Below are positions 19,950 through 30,304 of a stretch of 64,000 bases of DNA, piece by piece. The stretch is taken from contig NZ_JAENJH010000004.1 in NCBI RefSeq assembly GCF_016595675.1, positions 1 through 64,000 on the forward strand, given 5' to 3'. Below the pieces are notes generated by a model. That model worked only from the letters and a program-made list of their open reading frames with translations, was not told the DNA's origin and did not search any database. The position numbers and the translations under genes are program-made. Positions within the stretch are counted from its first letter, which is position 1, and each line of letters starts with the position of its first letter. Origin of the DNA: Prauserella cavernicola. GTDB lineage: Bacteria > Actinomycetota > Actinomycetes > Mycobacteriales > Pseudonocardiaceae.

Positions 19950-20861
19950 GTGCAGGTCGGTGCGGGCATTCTCGGCGCGCTCGCCGTCGCGTCCTCGGCG
20001 GCGGGGTGGTGGCTGCTCGGCGGGGTCGCGCTCGCCGCCGCGCTGGCGTTCTGTGCTCAGTGGACGGTGCCGGAAGCGGAGGGCAGGTCGGCCACGCTGT
20101 ACCTCGGTCTGCGCGTGACGGCGGGGCTCGCCCGCGGCGCCTTCTTCGCCGCGGTGCTGACGGCCTACGCGGTGCCCGGCTCGCCGTGGCTGGGCGTGGG
20201 CGCCCTGGTGCTCTTGATCGCCGTCGCCGACCTGGCCGGCATGGGCATCGGCGACTACTGGCGCCGCTGGATCACTGGGCTGCTCATCGCCGCCGGCGCC
20301 GCGTTCGTGGCCGTCAGCGTCGCCATCGCGCCCGCCACCGAAGTCAGCGGCCCCGGACTGCCGAGTCCCACCGGGATGCTGCTCGCCGCCGCCGTGCTCT
20401 TCCCGCTCGTCACGGGACTCACGCGCGGGCGGCTCGCCACCGCGACGGTGGTCGTGCTCGCGGTCGGCGCGGCGGCGCTGTACCAGCTCGGGCCCGACCG
20501 GCTGGGGCTCTCGGTGACGTCGTTGCGCGACGCGCTCGCCGCCGCCGACGCGGAGGCACTGCAACCCGTGCTCGGCGCCGTCGTGGTGCTGGCGACCGTG
20601 ACCGCCGCGCTGGCCGCGCTCACCGCCGCGCGGGAGGAACTGGTGCCGCGCAACCGGGTGGCGGGCACTCTCGGCTGTGCGCTGATCATCGGCCTGCTCG
20701 CGGTGCTGCTCGGCCCGGGCGGCGCGCTGTTCGTCGCCGCGGCGCTCGCGCTGGCCGAGGCACTCGCCGCCGCGATCCTGACCAGGGAACGCACGGTGCC
20801 CGCGGTGGCGACGGCCGCGCTGTCGGTGGCGTTGTTCGCCGGGCTGGTGTTCGGCGCGTGA
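19950..20861 (+). CDS. Multi-pass membrane protein of unknown function
   Basis: A 303-residue, very hydrophobic, Ala/Val/Leu-rich protein with about eight or nine predicted membrane spans (for example [46 protein letters not shown]). There are no recognisable transporter or enzyme motifs and very few charged residues within the spans. GTG at 19950 is 12 nt from GGGAGAGG. Its TGA overlaps the start of the downstream DUF402 gene (GTGA), so the two are coupled. Divergent from pepA with a short shared upstream region. Confidence 0.75.
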   Translation: MQVGAGILGALAVASSAAGWWLLGGVALAAALAFCAQWTVPEAEGRSATLYLGLRVTAGLARGAFFAAVLTAYAVPGSPWLGVGALVLLIAVADLAGMGIGDYWRRWITGLLIAAGAAFVAVSVAIAPATEVSGPGLPSPTGMLLAAAVLFPLVTGLTRGRLATATVVVLAVGAAALYQLGPDRLGLSVTSLRDALAAADAEALQPVLGAVVVLATVTAALAALTAAREELVPRNRVAGTLGCALIIGLLAVLLGPGGALFVAAALALAEALAAAILTRERTVPAVATAALSVALFAGLVFGA

Positions 20862-21484
20862 GGTGGCTGCCGGGACAGACCGCGGTGCTGAGTTTCGTGC
20901 GTCCCGACTCCAGCGTCGGTCAACAGCACCCGCTGCGGGTGCTCGCCGACGACGGCGCCCGGCTGCTCGGCTGGTTGCCCGAGGGCACCCGGATCGTCGG
21001 CAGCAGGCTCGCCGACGGCAGGGACCAGCGGGAGGCGCCGCTGGAGGAGCGCTTCACGACGCCGCGGGTGCGGGTGCGCGACCACTGGCGGGGCACGTCG
21101 ACGCTGCGGCTCGTGTGCGAGGGCGTGTGGTCGTCGGTGTGGTGGTTCTTCGACGAGCGGGGCGACTTCACCGGCTGGTACGTGAACCTGGAGATCCCGC
21201 TCGGCAGGGACGCGCTCGGTCCGAAGCGGATCGACGGGGTGCTGGACGTGGCCGTGGACCCGGACCGGAGCTGGGCGTGGAAGGACGAGGACGAGGCGCA
21301 GGCGGCGCTGCGGGCCGGCAGGCTCACCGAAGCCGAGCTGGCGCTGCTGCGTGAGGAGGGCCTGCGCTATGTGGCGCTGGCCGAGGCGGGGGAGTTCCCC
21401 TTCGACGGCACCTACACCGACTTCCGGCCCGACCCGGCGTGGCCGAGGCCCGAGCTGCCCGGTGAGCTGCTGCGCGACCTCTGA
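20858..21484 (+). CDS. DUF402-domain protein
   Basis: A 208-residue cytosolic protein of the DUF402 group, which includes nucleoside tri/diphosphatases and the FomD cytidylyl-phosphonate hydrolase. Seen: [32 protein letters not shown], with the Trp/Asp-rich core, then [21 protein letters not shown] with clustered acidic residues typical of the metal-binding face. GTG at 20858 overlaps the preceding TGA. Hydrolysis of a nucleotide-like phosphate ester is plausible but not demonstrated by sequence. It is coupled to the unknown membrane protein upstream, which may give it a membrane-linked role. Confidence 0.82.
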   Translation: MRWLPGQTAVLSFVRPDSSVGQQHPLRVLADDGARLLGWLPEGTRIVGSRLADGRDQREAPLEERFTTPRVRVRDHWRGTSTLRLVCEGVWSSVWWFFDERGDFTGWYVNLEIPLGRDALGPKRIDGVLDVAVDPDRSWAWKDEDEAQAALRAGRLTEAELALLREEGLRYVALAEAGEFPFDGTYTDFRPDPAWPRPELPGELLRDL

Positions 21485-21500
21485 GGCCGGGTGAGGCCGG

Positions 21501-21803
21501 TCAGGCCATCAGGTAGGTGAGACCGAACAGCGCGGCGGTGGCCACGAGCAGCGCCACGAGCGACTTGGCGGGCAGGTCGCGCGGGAAGACCTTGCCGTGC
21601 AGGTTCTTCCACCACACGAAGCCGAACACGGCCCCGATGATGCCGAGGAAGCCACCGAAGCCACCGGCCATGATGTAGCCGATCACCACGATGAGCCCTG
21701 CGGCGAAGGTCAGCAGCGCTGCGGCCGCGAAGGTCTTGGCGTCGGAGGCTGCGCCCGCGGACACGGTGTTGCCGCCCGCGGGAGTCAGAGGCTGGTGGCT
21801 CAC
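21501..21803 (-). CDS. Small three-TM membrane protein
   Basis: A 100-residue protein with three hydrophobic segments (AAAALLTFAAGLIVVIGYIM, FLGIIGAVFGFVWW, LVALLVATAALFGLTYLM) and a polar, Gly/Ala-rich N-terminus. No family recognised. GTG at 21803 lies 6 nt after TACGAT (21810-21815), suggesting a leaderless mRNA. GGAGGT directly abuts the start codon, too close to serve as a normal Shine-Dalgarno. It is divergent from ilvE. Confidence 0.75.
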   Translation of the reverse strand: MSHQPLTPAGGNTVSAGAASDAKTFAAAALLTFAAGLIVVIGYIMAGGFGGFLGIIGAVFGFVWWKNLHGKVFPRDLPAKSLVALLVATAALFGLTYLMA

Positions 21804-21865
21804 ACCTCCATCGTAGAGCCCTGGCAGATGCTCTGACTTCCTACTAAAGCGATATGCTCATCGGC

Positions 21866-22969
21866 ATGACTACCACGAGCCCGTTCAGTCGTACCCTCAG
21901 CGCGTCGCCCGCCTCGGCGGAGCGGGTAGCAGAGGTACTGGCCGCTCCGGGTTTCGGTACTCACTTCACCGACCACATGGTGACCGTCGAGTGGGACACC
22001 GAGCGTGGCTGGCACGACGCCCGCGTCCGCCCCTACGAGGGATTCTCGCTCGACCCCGCCACGTCCGTGCTGCACTACGGGCAGGCGATCTTCGAGGGGC
22101 TCAAGGCCTACCGGCAGCCCGACGGCTCGATCAGGGCGTTCCGGCCCGAGCAGAACGCGGCGCGGTTCCGTCGCTCCGCGGCCAGGCTCGCGATGCCGGA
22201 GCTGCCCGACGAGCTGTTCCTCGGCTCGATCCACGAGCTCGTCGGCGTCGACGAGCGCTGGGTGCCGACGCGGCAGGGCGACGCGCTCTACCTGCGCCCG
22301 TTCATGATCTCGACCGAGGCCGGGCTCGGCGTGAACCGGCCGTCGGGCTCCTACCTGTACTCGCTCATCGCCTCGCCCGCCGGCACCTACTTCACCGGTG
22401 GCGTGAAGCCGGTCAGCGTGTGGCTGTCCACCGAGTACGTGCGCGCCGCTCCCGGCGGCACGGGCTTCGCGAAGTGCGCCGGCAACTACGCGGCGTCCTT
22501 CGTGGCGCAGGCACAGGCGACGGAGCAGGGCTGCGACCAGGTGGTGTGGCTCGACGCGGTCGAGCGCCGCTGGGTCGAGGAGATGGGCGGGATGAACCTG
22601 TTCTTCGTCTTCGGCTCCGGTGCCGACGCGAAGGTGGTGACGCCCGAGCTGAGCGGTTCGCTGCTGCCCGGCGTCACCCGCGACACGCTGCTGCGGCTGG
22701 CCTCGGACTTCGGCCACGAGGTGGAGGAGCGCAAGATCTCCACCGAGGAGTGGGAGAAGGCCGCCGCCTCGGGTGAGCTGACGGAGGTGTTCGCGTGCGG
22801 CACCGCCGCCGTGATCACGCCGGTGGGCCGGGTCAAGCACGCCGAGGGCGAGTTCACGATCTCCGGTGGCAAGCCGGGTGAGCTCACCATGCGCCTGCGC
22901 GAGGAGCTCACCGGTATCCAGGAGGGCGTCCGCCCTGACCCCCACGGCTGGATGCACACGCTGGCCTGA
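21866..22969 (+). CDS. ilvE: Branched-chain amino acid aminotransferase
   Basis: A 367-residue PLP fold-type IV enzyme that makes Leu, Ile and Val from their 2-oxo acids using glutamate. Seen: [28 protein letters not shown], the PLP-lysine region [31 protein letters not shown], and the cofactor-phosphate motif [11 protein letters not shown] choose ATG at 21866. TATGCT (21853-21858) is 7 nt upstream, a leaderless arrangement; ATG at 21854 lies inside that -10 box and is therefore unlikely. A hairpin follows the gene. From memory, Rv2210c (ilvE) holds the same position in mycobacteria. Confidence 0.97.
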   Translation: MTTTSPFSRTLSASPASAERVAEVLAAPGFGTHFTDHMVTVEWDTERGWHDARVRPYEGFSLDPATSVLHYGQAIFEGLKAYRQPDGSIRAFRPEQNAARFRRSAARLAMPELPDELFLGSIHELVGVDERWVPTRQGDALYLRPFMISTEAGLGVNRPSGSYLYSLIASPAGTYFTGGVKPVSVWLSTEYVRAAPGGTGFAKCAGNYAASFVAQAQATEQGCDQVVWLDAVERRWVEEMGGMNLFFVFGSGADAKVVTPELSGSLLPGVTRDTLLRLASDFGHEVEERKISTEEWEKAAASGELTEVFACGTAAVITPVGRVKHAEGEFTISGGKPGELTMRLREELTGIQEGVRPDPHGWMHTLA

Positions 22970-22980
22970 CCGCGAGTTCG

Positions 22981-23015
22981 ACGCTCCGGACCGCCAACCG
23001 TGCGGTCCGGAGCGT
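22981..23015. terminator. Bidirectional hairpin between ilvE and cobT
   Basis: Perfect 14-bp arms (22981-22994 and 23002-23015), core CTCCGGACCGC/GCGGTCCGGAG, with a 7-nt loop, between convergent stops. There is only a weak T run, so it would act by stem strength. Confidence 0.7.
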
Positions 23016-23022
23016 TGCGCGT

Positions 23023-24057
23023 TCAGGCCGGGCCGGGCAGCGACACCTGGCTGAAGGACGCCATCTCCGACAGCAGCCGCACCGACGCCGACAGCAGCGG
23101 CAGCGCCGCGCTCGCCCCGGCGCCGGTGCCGAGGCGGATGCCGAGGTCGAGCACCGGCTCCAGATCGAGGTGGTCGAGCGCCAGCACCTGCGCCGGTTCC
23201 GTCGAGCGGTGCGCGGCGAGCCACCACGAGCGCGCGCCCGGCGCGAACTCCTCGGCCACCAGCGCGGCAGCGGCGGCGGGCAGTCCGTCGATCAGCACCG
23301 GCGTGCGGCGTACCGCGGCCTGGGCGAGGAAACCCGCCATCGCGGCGAGATCAGCGCCGCCCACGGCGCGCAGCAACTCCACCGGGTCGGACAGCACGGG
23401 CCTGGCGCGGCGCAGGGCGTCGCGCACCACGACGCACTTGCGCATCCAGCCGTTGTCGTCGACGCCGGAGCCCCTGCCGATCACGGCCACCGGCTCCGTG
23501 CCGGTCAGTGCGGCGACGAGCGTCGAGGACGGCGTGGTGACGCCGACCCCGAGGTCGGCGGGCACCAGCAGATCGGCGCCTGCGTCCACCTCGGCGTCGG
23601 CCACGCGCATGCCGACGCGCACGGCGGCCTCGGCCTGCTCGGCGGTGAGGGCGTCCTCGGAGTCGATCGAGCCGGAGCCCCTGCGGATCTTGAACTCGTC
23701 CTCGTCGTCGGAGTCCACCGCCACGTCCACGACCCGCAGGCCCGCGCCGGCCACGTCGGCGACCACGTTGAGCGCGGTGCCTCCGTCGTGCAGCGCGGCG
23801 AGCATCTGCCCGGTCATCGCGGGCTGGAAGGCGGAGACGCCCTTGGCGGCGATCCCGTGGTCGCCGGCGAACACGACCACGCGCATGCGCTTGAGCGGGC
23901 GGGGCGGCGACTGGCCCTGGCACGCGGCGATCCACGCGCCCAGGTCCTCCAGTTTGCCGAGCGAACCTTCGGGTTTCAGCAGCAGGCCGTGGCGTCGGAG
24001 GGCGTCGCCACGCGCGATCTCGTCGGGGTGGGGGACGTCAGCGAACTCGATGGGCAC
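23023..24057 (-). CDS. cobT: Nicotinate-nucleotide--dimethylbenzimidazole phosphoribosyltransferase
   Basis: A 344-residue enzyme that makes alpha-ribazole phosphate for the lower ligand of cobalamin. Seen: LKPEGSLGKLEDLGAW, VVFAGDHGIAAKGVSAFQP, GADLLVPADLGVGVTTPSS, and the C-terminal LDLGIRLGTGAGASAAL with a late LLSEMASF. Length matches the family. GTG at 24057 lies 7 nt after TAACTT (24065-24070), a leaderless arrangement. No cobalamin riboswitch is visible in the short upstream region. No cobU or cobS lies beside it here, although these genes cluster in mycobacteria. It diverges from ispD. Confidence 0.94.
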   Translation of the reverse strand: MPIEFADVPHPDEIARGDALRRHGLLLKPEGSLGKLEDLGAWIAACQGQSPPRPLKRMRVVVFAGDHGIAAKGVSAFQPAMTGQMLAALHDGGTALNVVADVAGAGLRVVDVAVDSDDEDEFKIRRGSGSIDSEDALTAEQAEAAVRVGMRVADAEVDAGADLLVPADLGVGVTTPSSTLVAALTGTEPVAVIGRGSGVDDNGWMRKCVVVRDALRRARPVLSDPVELLRAVGGADLAAMAGFLAQAAVRRTPVLIDGLPAAAAALVAEEFAPGARSWWLAAHRSTEPAQVLALDHLDLEPVLDLGIRLGTGAGASAALPLLSASVRLLSEMASFSQVSLPGPA

Positions 24058-24155
24058 AGCGGTCAAGTTACCGCGCGCCACCCGGGTGCAGGGCCCTGGC
24101 CAGCGAGCTGAGCGCGGACGTGGCCGCACGCCCGGGTCATGGGGGAGCGAACTCG

Positions 24156-24161
24156 TATGAT
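24156..24161 (+). promoter_or_regulatory. -10 box of ispD (leaderless)
   Basis: TATGAT, one base from the consensus TATAAT, ends 6 nt before the GTG start of ispD at 24168, so transcription should begin at or next to the start codon. The -35 region is GC-rich and weak. Confidence 0.75.
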
Positions 24162-24167
24162 TCCGCT

Positions 24168-24905
24168 GTGGTGGAACCGAAAGCGGCGGGCGTGGTGCTC
24201 GCCAGCGGGGCGGGTACCCGCGTGGGCGCCGCACTGAACAAGGTCTATCTGCCGCTCGCGGGGCGCCGGCTGGTGTCGTGGTCGCTCACCGCGTTCGCCC
24301 GCGTTCCCGACGTCGGGGTGCTGGTGCTGGTGGCCAGGCCGCAGGACGACGAGCTCGTCGCGTCGGTGCTGGAGCGCGAGGTCGACGGCGTCGAGGTGGA
24401 GGTCGTCCACGGCGGAGAGACGCGGCAGGACTCCGAGCTGCGGGCACTGCGTCACCTCGCGGGCCGCATCGACGACGGGGCGATCGACACCGTCCTGCTG
24501 CACGACGGGGCGCGCCCGCTGGTGAGCCCGGCGCTGATCACCGACGTGCTGCGCGCGGCGAGGGAGCACGGCGGTGCGATCCCGGGGCTGCCGGCCGAGG
24601 ACATCGTGGCCGTCGGGGACGACGGCGTCGTGCTGGCCGAGCAGGACTCCGCGACGTTGGTCAGGGCGCAGACCCCGCAGGGCTTCCGCGCCGCGCCACT
24701 GCTGGCCGCCTACGAACAGGCCGCGCGCGAACGGTTCCTCGGCACCGACACCGCCTCCTGCATGGAGCGGTACTCCGGACTGCCCGTGCACTGGGTCCGC
24801 GGCGAGCAACGGAACTTCAAGATCACCTACCCGCACGATCTCGTGGTCGCCGAGCAGGTGCTCGCGACCGAGCCGTCGCGCGCGGGGGCCGCGCGCGACG
24901 GCTGA
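24168..24905 (+). CDS. ispD: 2-C-methyl-D-erythritol 4-phosphate cytidylyltransferase
   Basis: A 245-residue enzyme of the MEP isoprenoid pathway joining MEP and CTP. Seen: the nucleotide-binding LASGAGTRVGAALNKVYLPLAG (GxGxR..K), HGGETRQDSELRAL, VLLHDGARPLVSPALI, and AQTPQGFRAAPL. GTG at 24168 is chosen because TATGAT ends 6 nt upstream; a second GTG follows at 24171. In many bacteria ispD is followed by ispF; here it is instead followed by a convergent aldo/keto reductase, and no ispF is visible. Confidence 0.95.
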   Translation: MVEPKAAGVVLASGAGTRVGAALNKVYLPLAGRRLVSWSLTAFARVPDVGVLVLVARPQDDELVASVLEREVDGVEVEVVHGGETRQDSELRALRHLAGRIDDGAIDTVLLHDGARPLVSPALITDVLRAAREHGGAIPGLPAEDIVAVGDDGVVLAEQDSATLVRAQTPQGFRAAPLLAAYEQAARERFLGTDTASCMERYSGLPVHWVRGEQRNFKITYPHDLVVAEQVLATEPSRAGAARDG

Positions 24906-24910
24906 GGTCC

Positions 24911-25900
24911 CTACGGGCTCGTCGTGAGCCGCGAGTCGCTCTCGACGACGCCGTCGAGCGCCTCGTCGATCGCGGTCAGCAGGTCGGCCTCCAGCCGCAC
25001 GCCGGCGGCCTTGACGTTCTCGTGCACCTGCTCGGGGCGCGAGGCACCGATGATCGCCGCGGCCACGTTGGTGTTCTGCAGCACCCACGCCACCGCGAGC
25101 TGCGCGAGCGACAGACCCGCCTGGTCGGCCAGCGGGCGCAGCCGCTCGACGCGGTCGAGCATCTCGTCGCGCAGGAACCGGGTGACCAGGTTCGCGCCGC
25201 CGTTCTCGTCGGTGGCCCGTGAACCCTCGGGCGGCGCTTGACCACGGCGGTATTTGCCGGTGAGCACGCCCTGCGCGATGGGCGACCACACGATCTGGCT
25301 CAGGCCCTCGCGCTCGCAGGTGGGCACCACGTGTTCCTCGATGACGCGGTGCAGCATGTTGTACTGCGGCTGGTTGGACACGAACGGCACCTTCAGCTCA
25401 CGCGCGAGCGCGGCGCCCCGCGTGATCTGCTCCGCGGTCCACTCGGACACACCGACGTAGAGCACCTTGCCCTGCCGCACGAGGTCGGCGAAGGCGAGCA
25501 TCGTCTCCTCGAGCGGCACCGTGCGGTCGAAGCGGTGTGCCTGGTAGAGGTCGACGTAGTCGGTGCCGAGACGCTTCAGCGACCCGTGGGCCGCCTCCAT
25601 GATGTGCTTGCGGCCGAGGCCTTTGTCGTTGGGCCCTCGGGGGCCGGTCGGCCCGAAGACCTTGGTGCAGATCTCCAGGCTCTCGCGACGCTGCCCGGCG
25701 AGCCCTCGGCCGAGGACCGACTCGGCGGCCGTGTTGGCGTAGACGTCGGCGGTGTCGAAGGTGGTGATGCCGGCCTCGAGCGCGGCCTTGATGCAGGACT
25801 GGGCCTGCTCTTCCTCGACCTGCGAACCGTGGGTGAGCCAGTTGCCGTACGCGATCTCGCTGATCGAGAGACCGCTGCGGCCAAGACGACGAAACTCCAT
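24911..25900 (-). CDS. Aldo/keto reductase
   Basis: A 329-residue NADPH-dependent TIM-barrel oxidoreductase, closest in look to the voltage-gated K+ channel beta-subunit/YghZ-like group (RLGRSGLSISEIAYGNW; FDTADVYANTAAESVLGR). Catalytic Asp and Tyr are in FDTADVYA, the Lys in EICTKVFGP and the His in YQAHRFD. The C-terminal NADPH-binding IIGASRPEQVHENV is intact. ATG at 25900 follows TAGGCT (25908-25913) by 7 nt, suggesting a leaderless mRNA. Physiological substrate is unknown. Confidence 0.93.
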   Translation of the reverse strand: MEFRRLGRSGLSISEIAYGNWLTHGSQVEEEQAQSCIKAALEAGITTFDTADVYANTAAESVLGRGLAGQRRESLEICTKVFGPTGPRGPNDKGLGRKHIMEAAHGSLKRLGTDYVDLYQAHRFDRTVPLEETMLAFADLVRQGKVLYVGVSEWTAEQITRGAALARELKVPFVSNQPQYNMLHRVIEEHVVPTCEREGLSQIVWSPIAQGVLTGKYRRGQAPPEGSRATDENGGANLVTRFLRDEMLDRVERLRPLADQAGLSLAQLAVAWVLQNTNVAAAIIGASRPEQVHENVKAAGVRLEADLLTAIDEALDGVVESDSRLTTSP

Positions 25901-25966
25901 GACCGGGAGCCTAGCCGCGAATAGTTCGCATTGCTAACGACCTGGAGTCGCTCCAGGTGCGCCGGT

Positions 25967-26623
25967 CTACGGAATCGGGTCGCCCGGCTTGATCCGCGGC
26001 TTCGGCATGCGCAGCCTGCGCACCTGGCTGGCCCTGACGAACGCGTACCAGCCGATCGAGCCGCCCTTGACGACCTCGTTCGGGAAGCGCTCGCGCGCCA
26101 GCCTCGCGATCTTGCGGCCGTTGAGGAAGCCCTCGACGATCATGCCGAGCAGCATCACGGTGGTCACCAGCGTCGCGTACTGCTGGACGGCGGGCACCGG
26201 CACGAGCAGGGACACGAACACCAGGATCGCGAGCGGCATGAACAGCCCGAGAATGTTGCGCCGCGAGTCGACCAGGTCGCGCACGTAGGCCTTGACCGGG
26301 CCGCGGTCGCGCGGCAGCAGGTAGCGCTCGTCGCCCGCCATCATGCGGTCGCGGCGCTCCTTGGCGGCGGCGCGGCGATCCTCCTTGCTCACCGGGTTCT
26401 GCTTGCGCAGCTCCCGGTTGCGGCGGATCGCCTCGCGCGTGGTGCGCGGCGGCGGGGCGACGGGACCACGGCGTTTGCCCTCGGCCTCACGCCGTTTCGG
26501 CGTCGCCTTGCCCTTGCTCGGCGTGTACCCCCGGCTGCCGTGAGATTCGCCGACGCCCTCGACCTCGACGGCGTCGGCCTCGGCAGGGGCCTCTTCAGTG
26601 GTGTTGCGGCGCAGGAACCTCAC
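25967..26623 (-). CDS. DUF3043 membrane protein
   Basis: A 218-residue protein with an acidic then strongly basic N-terminal half (SKGKATPKRREAEGKRR, ERRDRMMAGDERYLLPRDRG), followed by two membrane spans (ILGLFMPLAILVFVSLLVPV and a second around VTTVMLLGMIVEGFL) and a basic tail. This layout is that of the actinobacterial DUF3043 family (recalled Rv2206 in the same position); function unknown. GTG at 26623 lies 6 nt after TACCCT (26630-26635), again leaderless-like. It diverges from the ErpA-type gene. Confidence 0.87.
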   Translation of the reverse strand: MRFLRRNTTEEAPAEADAVEVEGVGESHGSRGYTPSKGKATPKRREAEGKRRGPVAPPPRTTREAIRRNRELRKQNPVSKEDRRAAAKERRDRMMAGDERYLLPRDRGPVKAYVRDLVDSRRNILGLFMPLAILVFVSLLVPVPAVQQYATLVTTVMLLGMIVEGFLNGRKIARLARERFPNEVVKGGSIGWYAFVRASQVRRLRMPKPRIKPGDPIP

Positions 26624-26761
26624 CTCACCAGGGTATTGCAGCGCTCACTGCGCATGTTCAGCCGGTCGAAAGATGTGTCACCATGGAGCGTGGGGAACAG
26701 AACGGGAGCCGGAGTTGTTGCCGCCGGTAACCGCCCCGTGAACAGACCTTGAGGGAGAGTC

Positions 26762-27133
26762 ATGACGACCGCTGAGCAGAACACCGCCGCCGAGGCCGGC
26801 GAGACCACGCACGGCGTCATTCTGACCGACGCCGCGGCCACGAAGGCGAAGGCGCTGCTCGATCAAGAGGGCCGCGACGACATGCACCTGCGGATCGCCG
26901 TGCAGCCCGGTGGCTGTGCAGGCCTGCGGTACCAGCTGTTCTTCGACGAGCGCACGCTGGACGGGGACCTCTTCCGCGACTTCAGCGGCCTGCGCGTCGC
27001 CGTCGACCGGATGAGCGCGCCGTACGTGCAGGGCGCCGAGATCGACTTCGTCGACAGCATCGAGAAGCAGGGCTTCACCATCGACAACCCGAACGCGGGC
27101 GGCTCCTGCGCCTGTGGCGACTCCTTCCACTGA
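26762..27133 (+). CDS. erpA: HesB/IscA-type iron-sulfur cluster carrier (ErpA-like)
   Basis: A 123-residue A-type carrier that receives and delivers Fe-S clusters to apo-enzymes such as LipA and NadA. The three cluster-ligand cysteines are present: one in VQPGGCAGLRYQLFF and two in the C-terminal GGSCACGDSF. ATG at 26762 follows GAGGGAGAG. A strong intrinsic terminator follows. Actinobacterial SUF systems depend on such carriers; the LipA, NadA, QcrA and other Fe-S enzymes in this window are plausible clients. Confidence 0.95.
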   Translation: MTTAEQNTAAEAGETTHGVILTDAAATKAKALLDQEGRDDMHLRIAVQPGGCAGLRYQLFFDERTLDGDLFRDFSGLRVAVDRMSAPYVQGAEIDFVDSIEKQGFTIDNPNAGGSCACGDSFH

Positions 27134-27149
27134 GTCCTCCGCACGCGAG

Positions 27150-27188
27150 AAGGCGCCGGTCACGAACACTCGTGGTCGGCGCCTTTTT
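27150..27188 (+). terminator. Intrinsic terminator of erpA
   Basis: Stem from AAGGCGCCG...CACGA to TCGTG...CGGCGCCTT (27150-27165 with 27170-27185), a 4-nt ACAC loop, then a run of T to 27188. It is the best classical terminator in the window. Confidence 0.9.
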
Positions 27189-27246
27189 CGTGTCCGGACC
27201 AGGCGAAGGACCCCGGACACAACACAGGGGCCACGATCGCCGTTGA

Positions 27247-28524
<1,278 letters not shown>

Positions 28525-28525
28525 G

Positions 28526-28551
28526 CCGGACCGGCGGTCGGTTCTTTTCTC
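28526..28551 (+). terminator. Weak terminator candidate after adoK
   Basis: A short stem built from CCGGACC and GGTCGG with one bulge, followed by a T-rich tail GTTCTTTTCT, directly after the adenosine kinase stop. Confidence 0.4.
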
Positions 28552-28594
28552 ACCTCCTGGGATGACGCTTGTTGTCCCGGTTCACATCCACTTA

Positions 28595-28641
28595 ATGTGC
28601 GCATCACATCGCGATTTCCGTGCCACATTGTGGGCGATGTG
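28595..28641. promoter_or_regulatory. Paired inverted repeats before the ABC importer
   Basis: ATGTG-N5-CACAT (28595-28609) and CACAT-N8-ATGTG (28624-28641) reuse the same five bases in opposite order, 20 bp upstream of the importer start. This looks like a double operator. No adjacent regulator gene exists. Confidence 0.4.
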
Positions 28642-28659
28642 CCGTGAGGAGGAACGAGA

Positions 28660-29466
28660 ATGGGTGACGACCCGGTCGCCAGAGCCGTCGAGCTACGCGG
28701 GGTCACCATGGCCTACCGGGCCAGGGACGGCGACTACACCGCGGTGTCCGACGTGGACCTGGCCGTGGACAGGGGCCGGTTCGTCTCGGTCGTCGGGCCC
28801 ACCGGGTGCGGCAAGTCGACCGTGCTGAACGCCGTCGCCGGGCTGTTGCCTCCCGCGGCGGGCGAGGTGCTGATCGAGGGACAGCCGCTGCGCGGGCTCA
28901 ACCGCAAGGCCGGCTACATGTTCCAGCAGGACGGCCTGCTGCCGTGGAAGACCGTGCTCGACAACGTGGCCTTCGGGCTCCAGCTGCGCGGCACGAGCAA
29001 GAGCGAGCGCGACGAGCTCGCCAGGGACTGGATCACCAGGGTCGGCCTCGCCGGCTTCGAGGACTCCTACCCGCACCAGCTCTCCGGCGGCATGCGCAAG
29101 CGCACCGCGGTGGCGCAGACCTGGATCGGCGACCCCGAGATGCTGCTGATGGACGAGCCGTTCGGCGCGCTCGACGTCCAGACGCGCCAGGTGATGGAGA
29201 ACGAGCTGCTGACGCTGTGGACGGGCACGGAGAAGACCGTGCTGTTCGTGACCCACGACCTCGACGAGGCGATTTCGCTGTCCGACGAGGTCGTGCTGCT
29301 CTCCGCGGGCCCGGCGAGCCGCATCGTCGGCACGTACCCGGTGGACCTGCCCCGGCCGCGCAACCTGCTCGACATCAGGACCAGCCCCGAGTTCACCGAG
29401 ATCTACCGGGCCATCTGGTCGGACCTGCGGGACGAGGTGATGAAGACCTATGAGCGCATCGGTTGA
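28660..29466 (+). CDS. ABC importer ATPase, NitT/TauT (SsuB-like) type
   Basis: A 268-residue nucleotide-binding subunit. Walker A GPTGCGKST, Q-loop in YMFQQDGLLPWKTVLDN, signature LSGGMRKR, Walker B MLLMDEPFGALD, and the switch His in FVTHDLDEA are all intact. The 'DGLLPW' Q-loop neighbourhood is characteristic of the nitrate/sulfonate/taurine/aliphatic-substrate importer family. ATG at 28660 follows GAGGAGG. It overlaps the permease start by 17 bp, forming an ATPase-permease-binding-protein operon. This operon is absent from the equivalent mycobacterial position as I recall it. Confidence 0.94.
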   Translation: MGDDPVARAVELRGVTMAYRARDGDYTAVSDVDLAVDRGRFVSVVGPTGCGKSTVLNAVAGLLPPAAGEVLIEGQPLRGLNRKAGYMFQQDGLLPWKTVLDNVAFGLQLRGTSKSERDELARDWITRVGLAGFEDSYPHQLSGGMRKRTAVAQTWIGDPEMLLMDEPFGALDVQTRQVMENELLTLWTGTEKTVLFVTHDLDEAISLSDEVVLLSAGPASRIVGTYPVDLPRPRNLLDIRTSPEFTEIYRAIWSDLRDEVMKTYERIG

Positions 29467-30304
29467 GACGACTCCGGAGACCCGCACGACGGGCCCGGTC
29501 CGGCGCAAGCCCCGTCGCAAGCGCAGGCCCGCGGTGCTCATCACCCAGATCGCGGTGGCGGTCTTCGTGGTGCTCGGCTGGGAACTGTGCGCCCGCGCCG
29601 GGATCGTCGACGAGTTCTTCTTCTCCAAGCCCAGCGACATCGTGTCCCGCACCATCGACTGGTTCGCGACGGGCTCGATCTGGGAGCACCTGCAGATCAC
29701 GCTCGTCGAGGCCGCGCTGGCACTGGTGATCGGTGGCCTGCTCGGCCTCGTCATCGGCTTCCTGCTGGCGCGCGTCGAGTTCATCGCCGCGGTGTTCGAC
29801 CCCTACATCAAGGTGCTCAACGCACTGCCGAGGGTCGTGCTCGCGCCGATCTTCCTGCTGTGGTTCGGACTCGGCATCTGGTCCAAAGTGGCCTTCGGCG
29901 TCACGCTGGTGTTCTTCATCGTCTTCTTCAACACCTACCAGGGTGTGCGTGAGGTCGACCGGGTCGTGGTCGACAACGCGCGGATGCTCGGCGCGAAGGA
30001 AGGACAGCTGGTTCGCCACGTCCTGCTGCCGAGCGCGCTCACCTGGATCTTCTCCAGCCTGCACATCAGCGTCGGCTTCGCCATCGTCGGCGCCGTGGTC
30101 GGCGAGTACCTCGGAGCCTCGAAGGGTGTCGGTTACCTGATCTCGCAGGCGGAGGGAACGTTCGACACCACGGGTGTCTTCGCGGGCATGTTCGTGCTCT
30201 CCGCGGTGGTGCTCGTCGTCGACGTCGCCGTCAACCGCGTCGAGCGCTACCTGCTGCGCTGGAAGCCGTCCCAGGACAACAACTTCGGCGGAGGTCAACG
30301 ATGA
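29450..30304 (+). CDS. ABC importer permease, NitT/TauT (SsuC-like) type
   Basis: A 284-residue inner-membrane subunit with a basic N-terminal tail (RRKPRRKRR) and about six membrane spans. The EAA coupling motif lies in NARMLGAKEGQLVRHVLLPSA, as in BPD_transp_1 proteins. ATG at 29450 lies inside the ATPase gene. Its TGA overlaps the start of the binding-protein gene (ATGA at 30301-30304), so all three are coupled. The family carries sulfonates, nitrate, taurine or thiamine precursors; the substrate cannot be told from this sequence. Confidence 0.94.
   Translation: MSASVETTPETRTTGPVRRKPRRKRRPAVLITQIAVAVFVVLGWELCARAGIVDEFFFSKPSDIVSRTIDWFATGSIWEHLQITLVEAALALVIGGLLGLVIGFLLARVEFIAAVFDPYIKVLNALPRVVLAPIFLLWFGLGIWSKVAFGVTLVFFIVFFNTYQGVREVDRVVVDNARMLGAKEGQLVRHVLLPSALTWIFSSLHISVGFAIVGAVVGEYLGASKGVGYLISQAEGTFDTTGVFAGMFVLSAVVLVVDVAVNRVERYLLRWKPSQDNNFGGGQR

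Noticed and set aside
24058-24167. Cobalamin riboswitch upstream of cobT
   Set aside because: The cobT-ispD gap is about 110 bp, with divergent leaderless-type promoters on both sides and no B12-box sequence.
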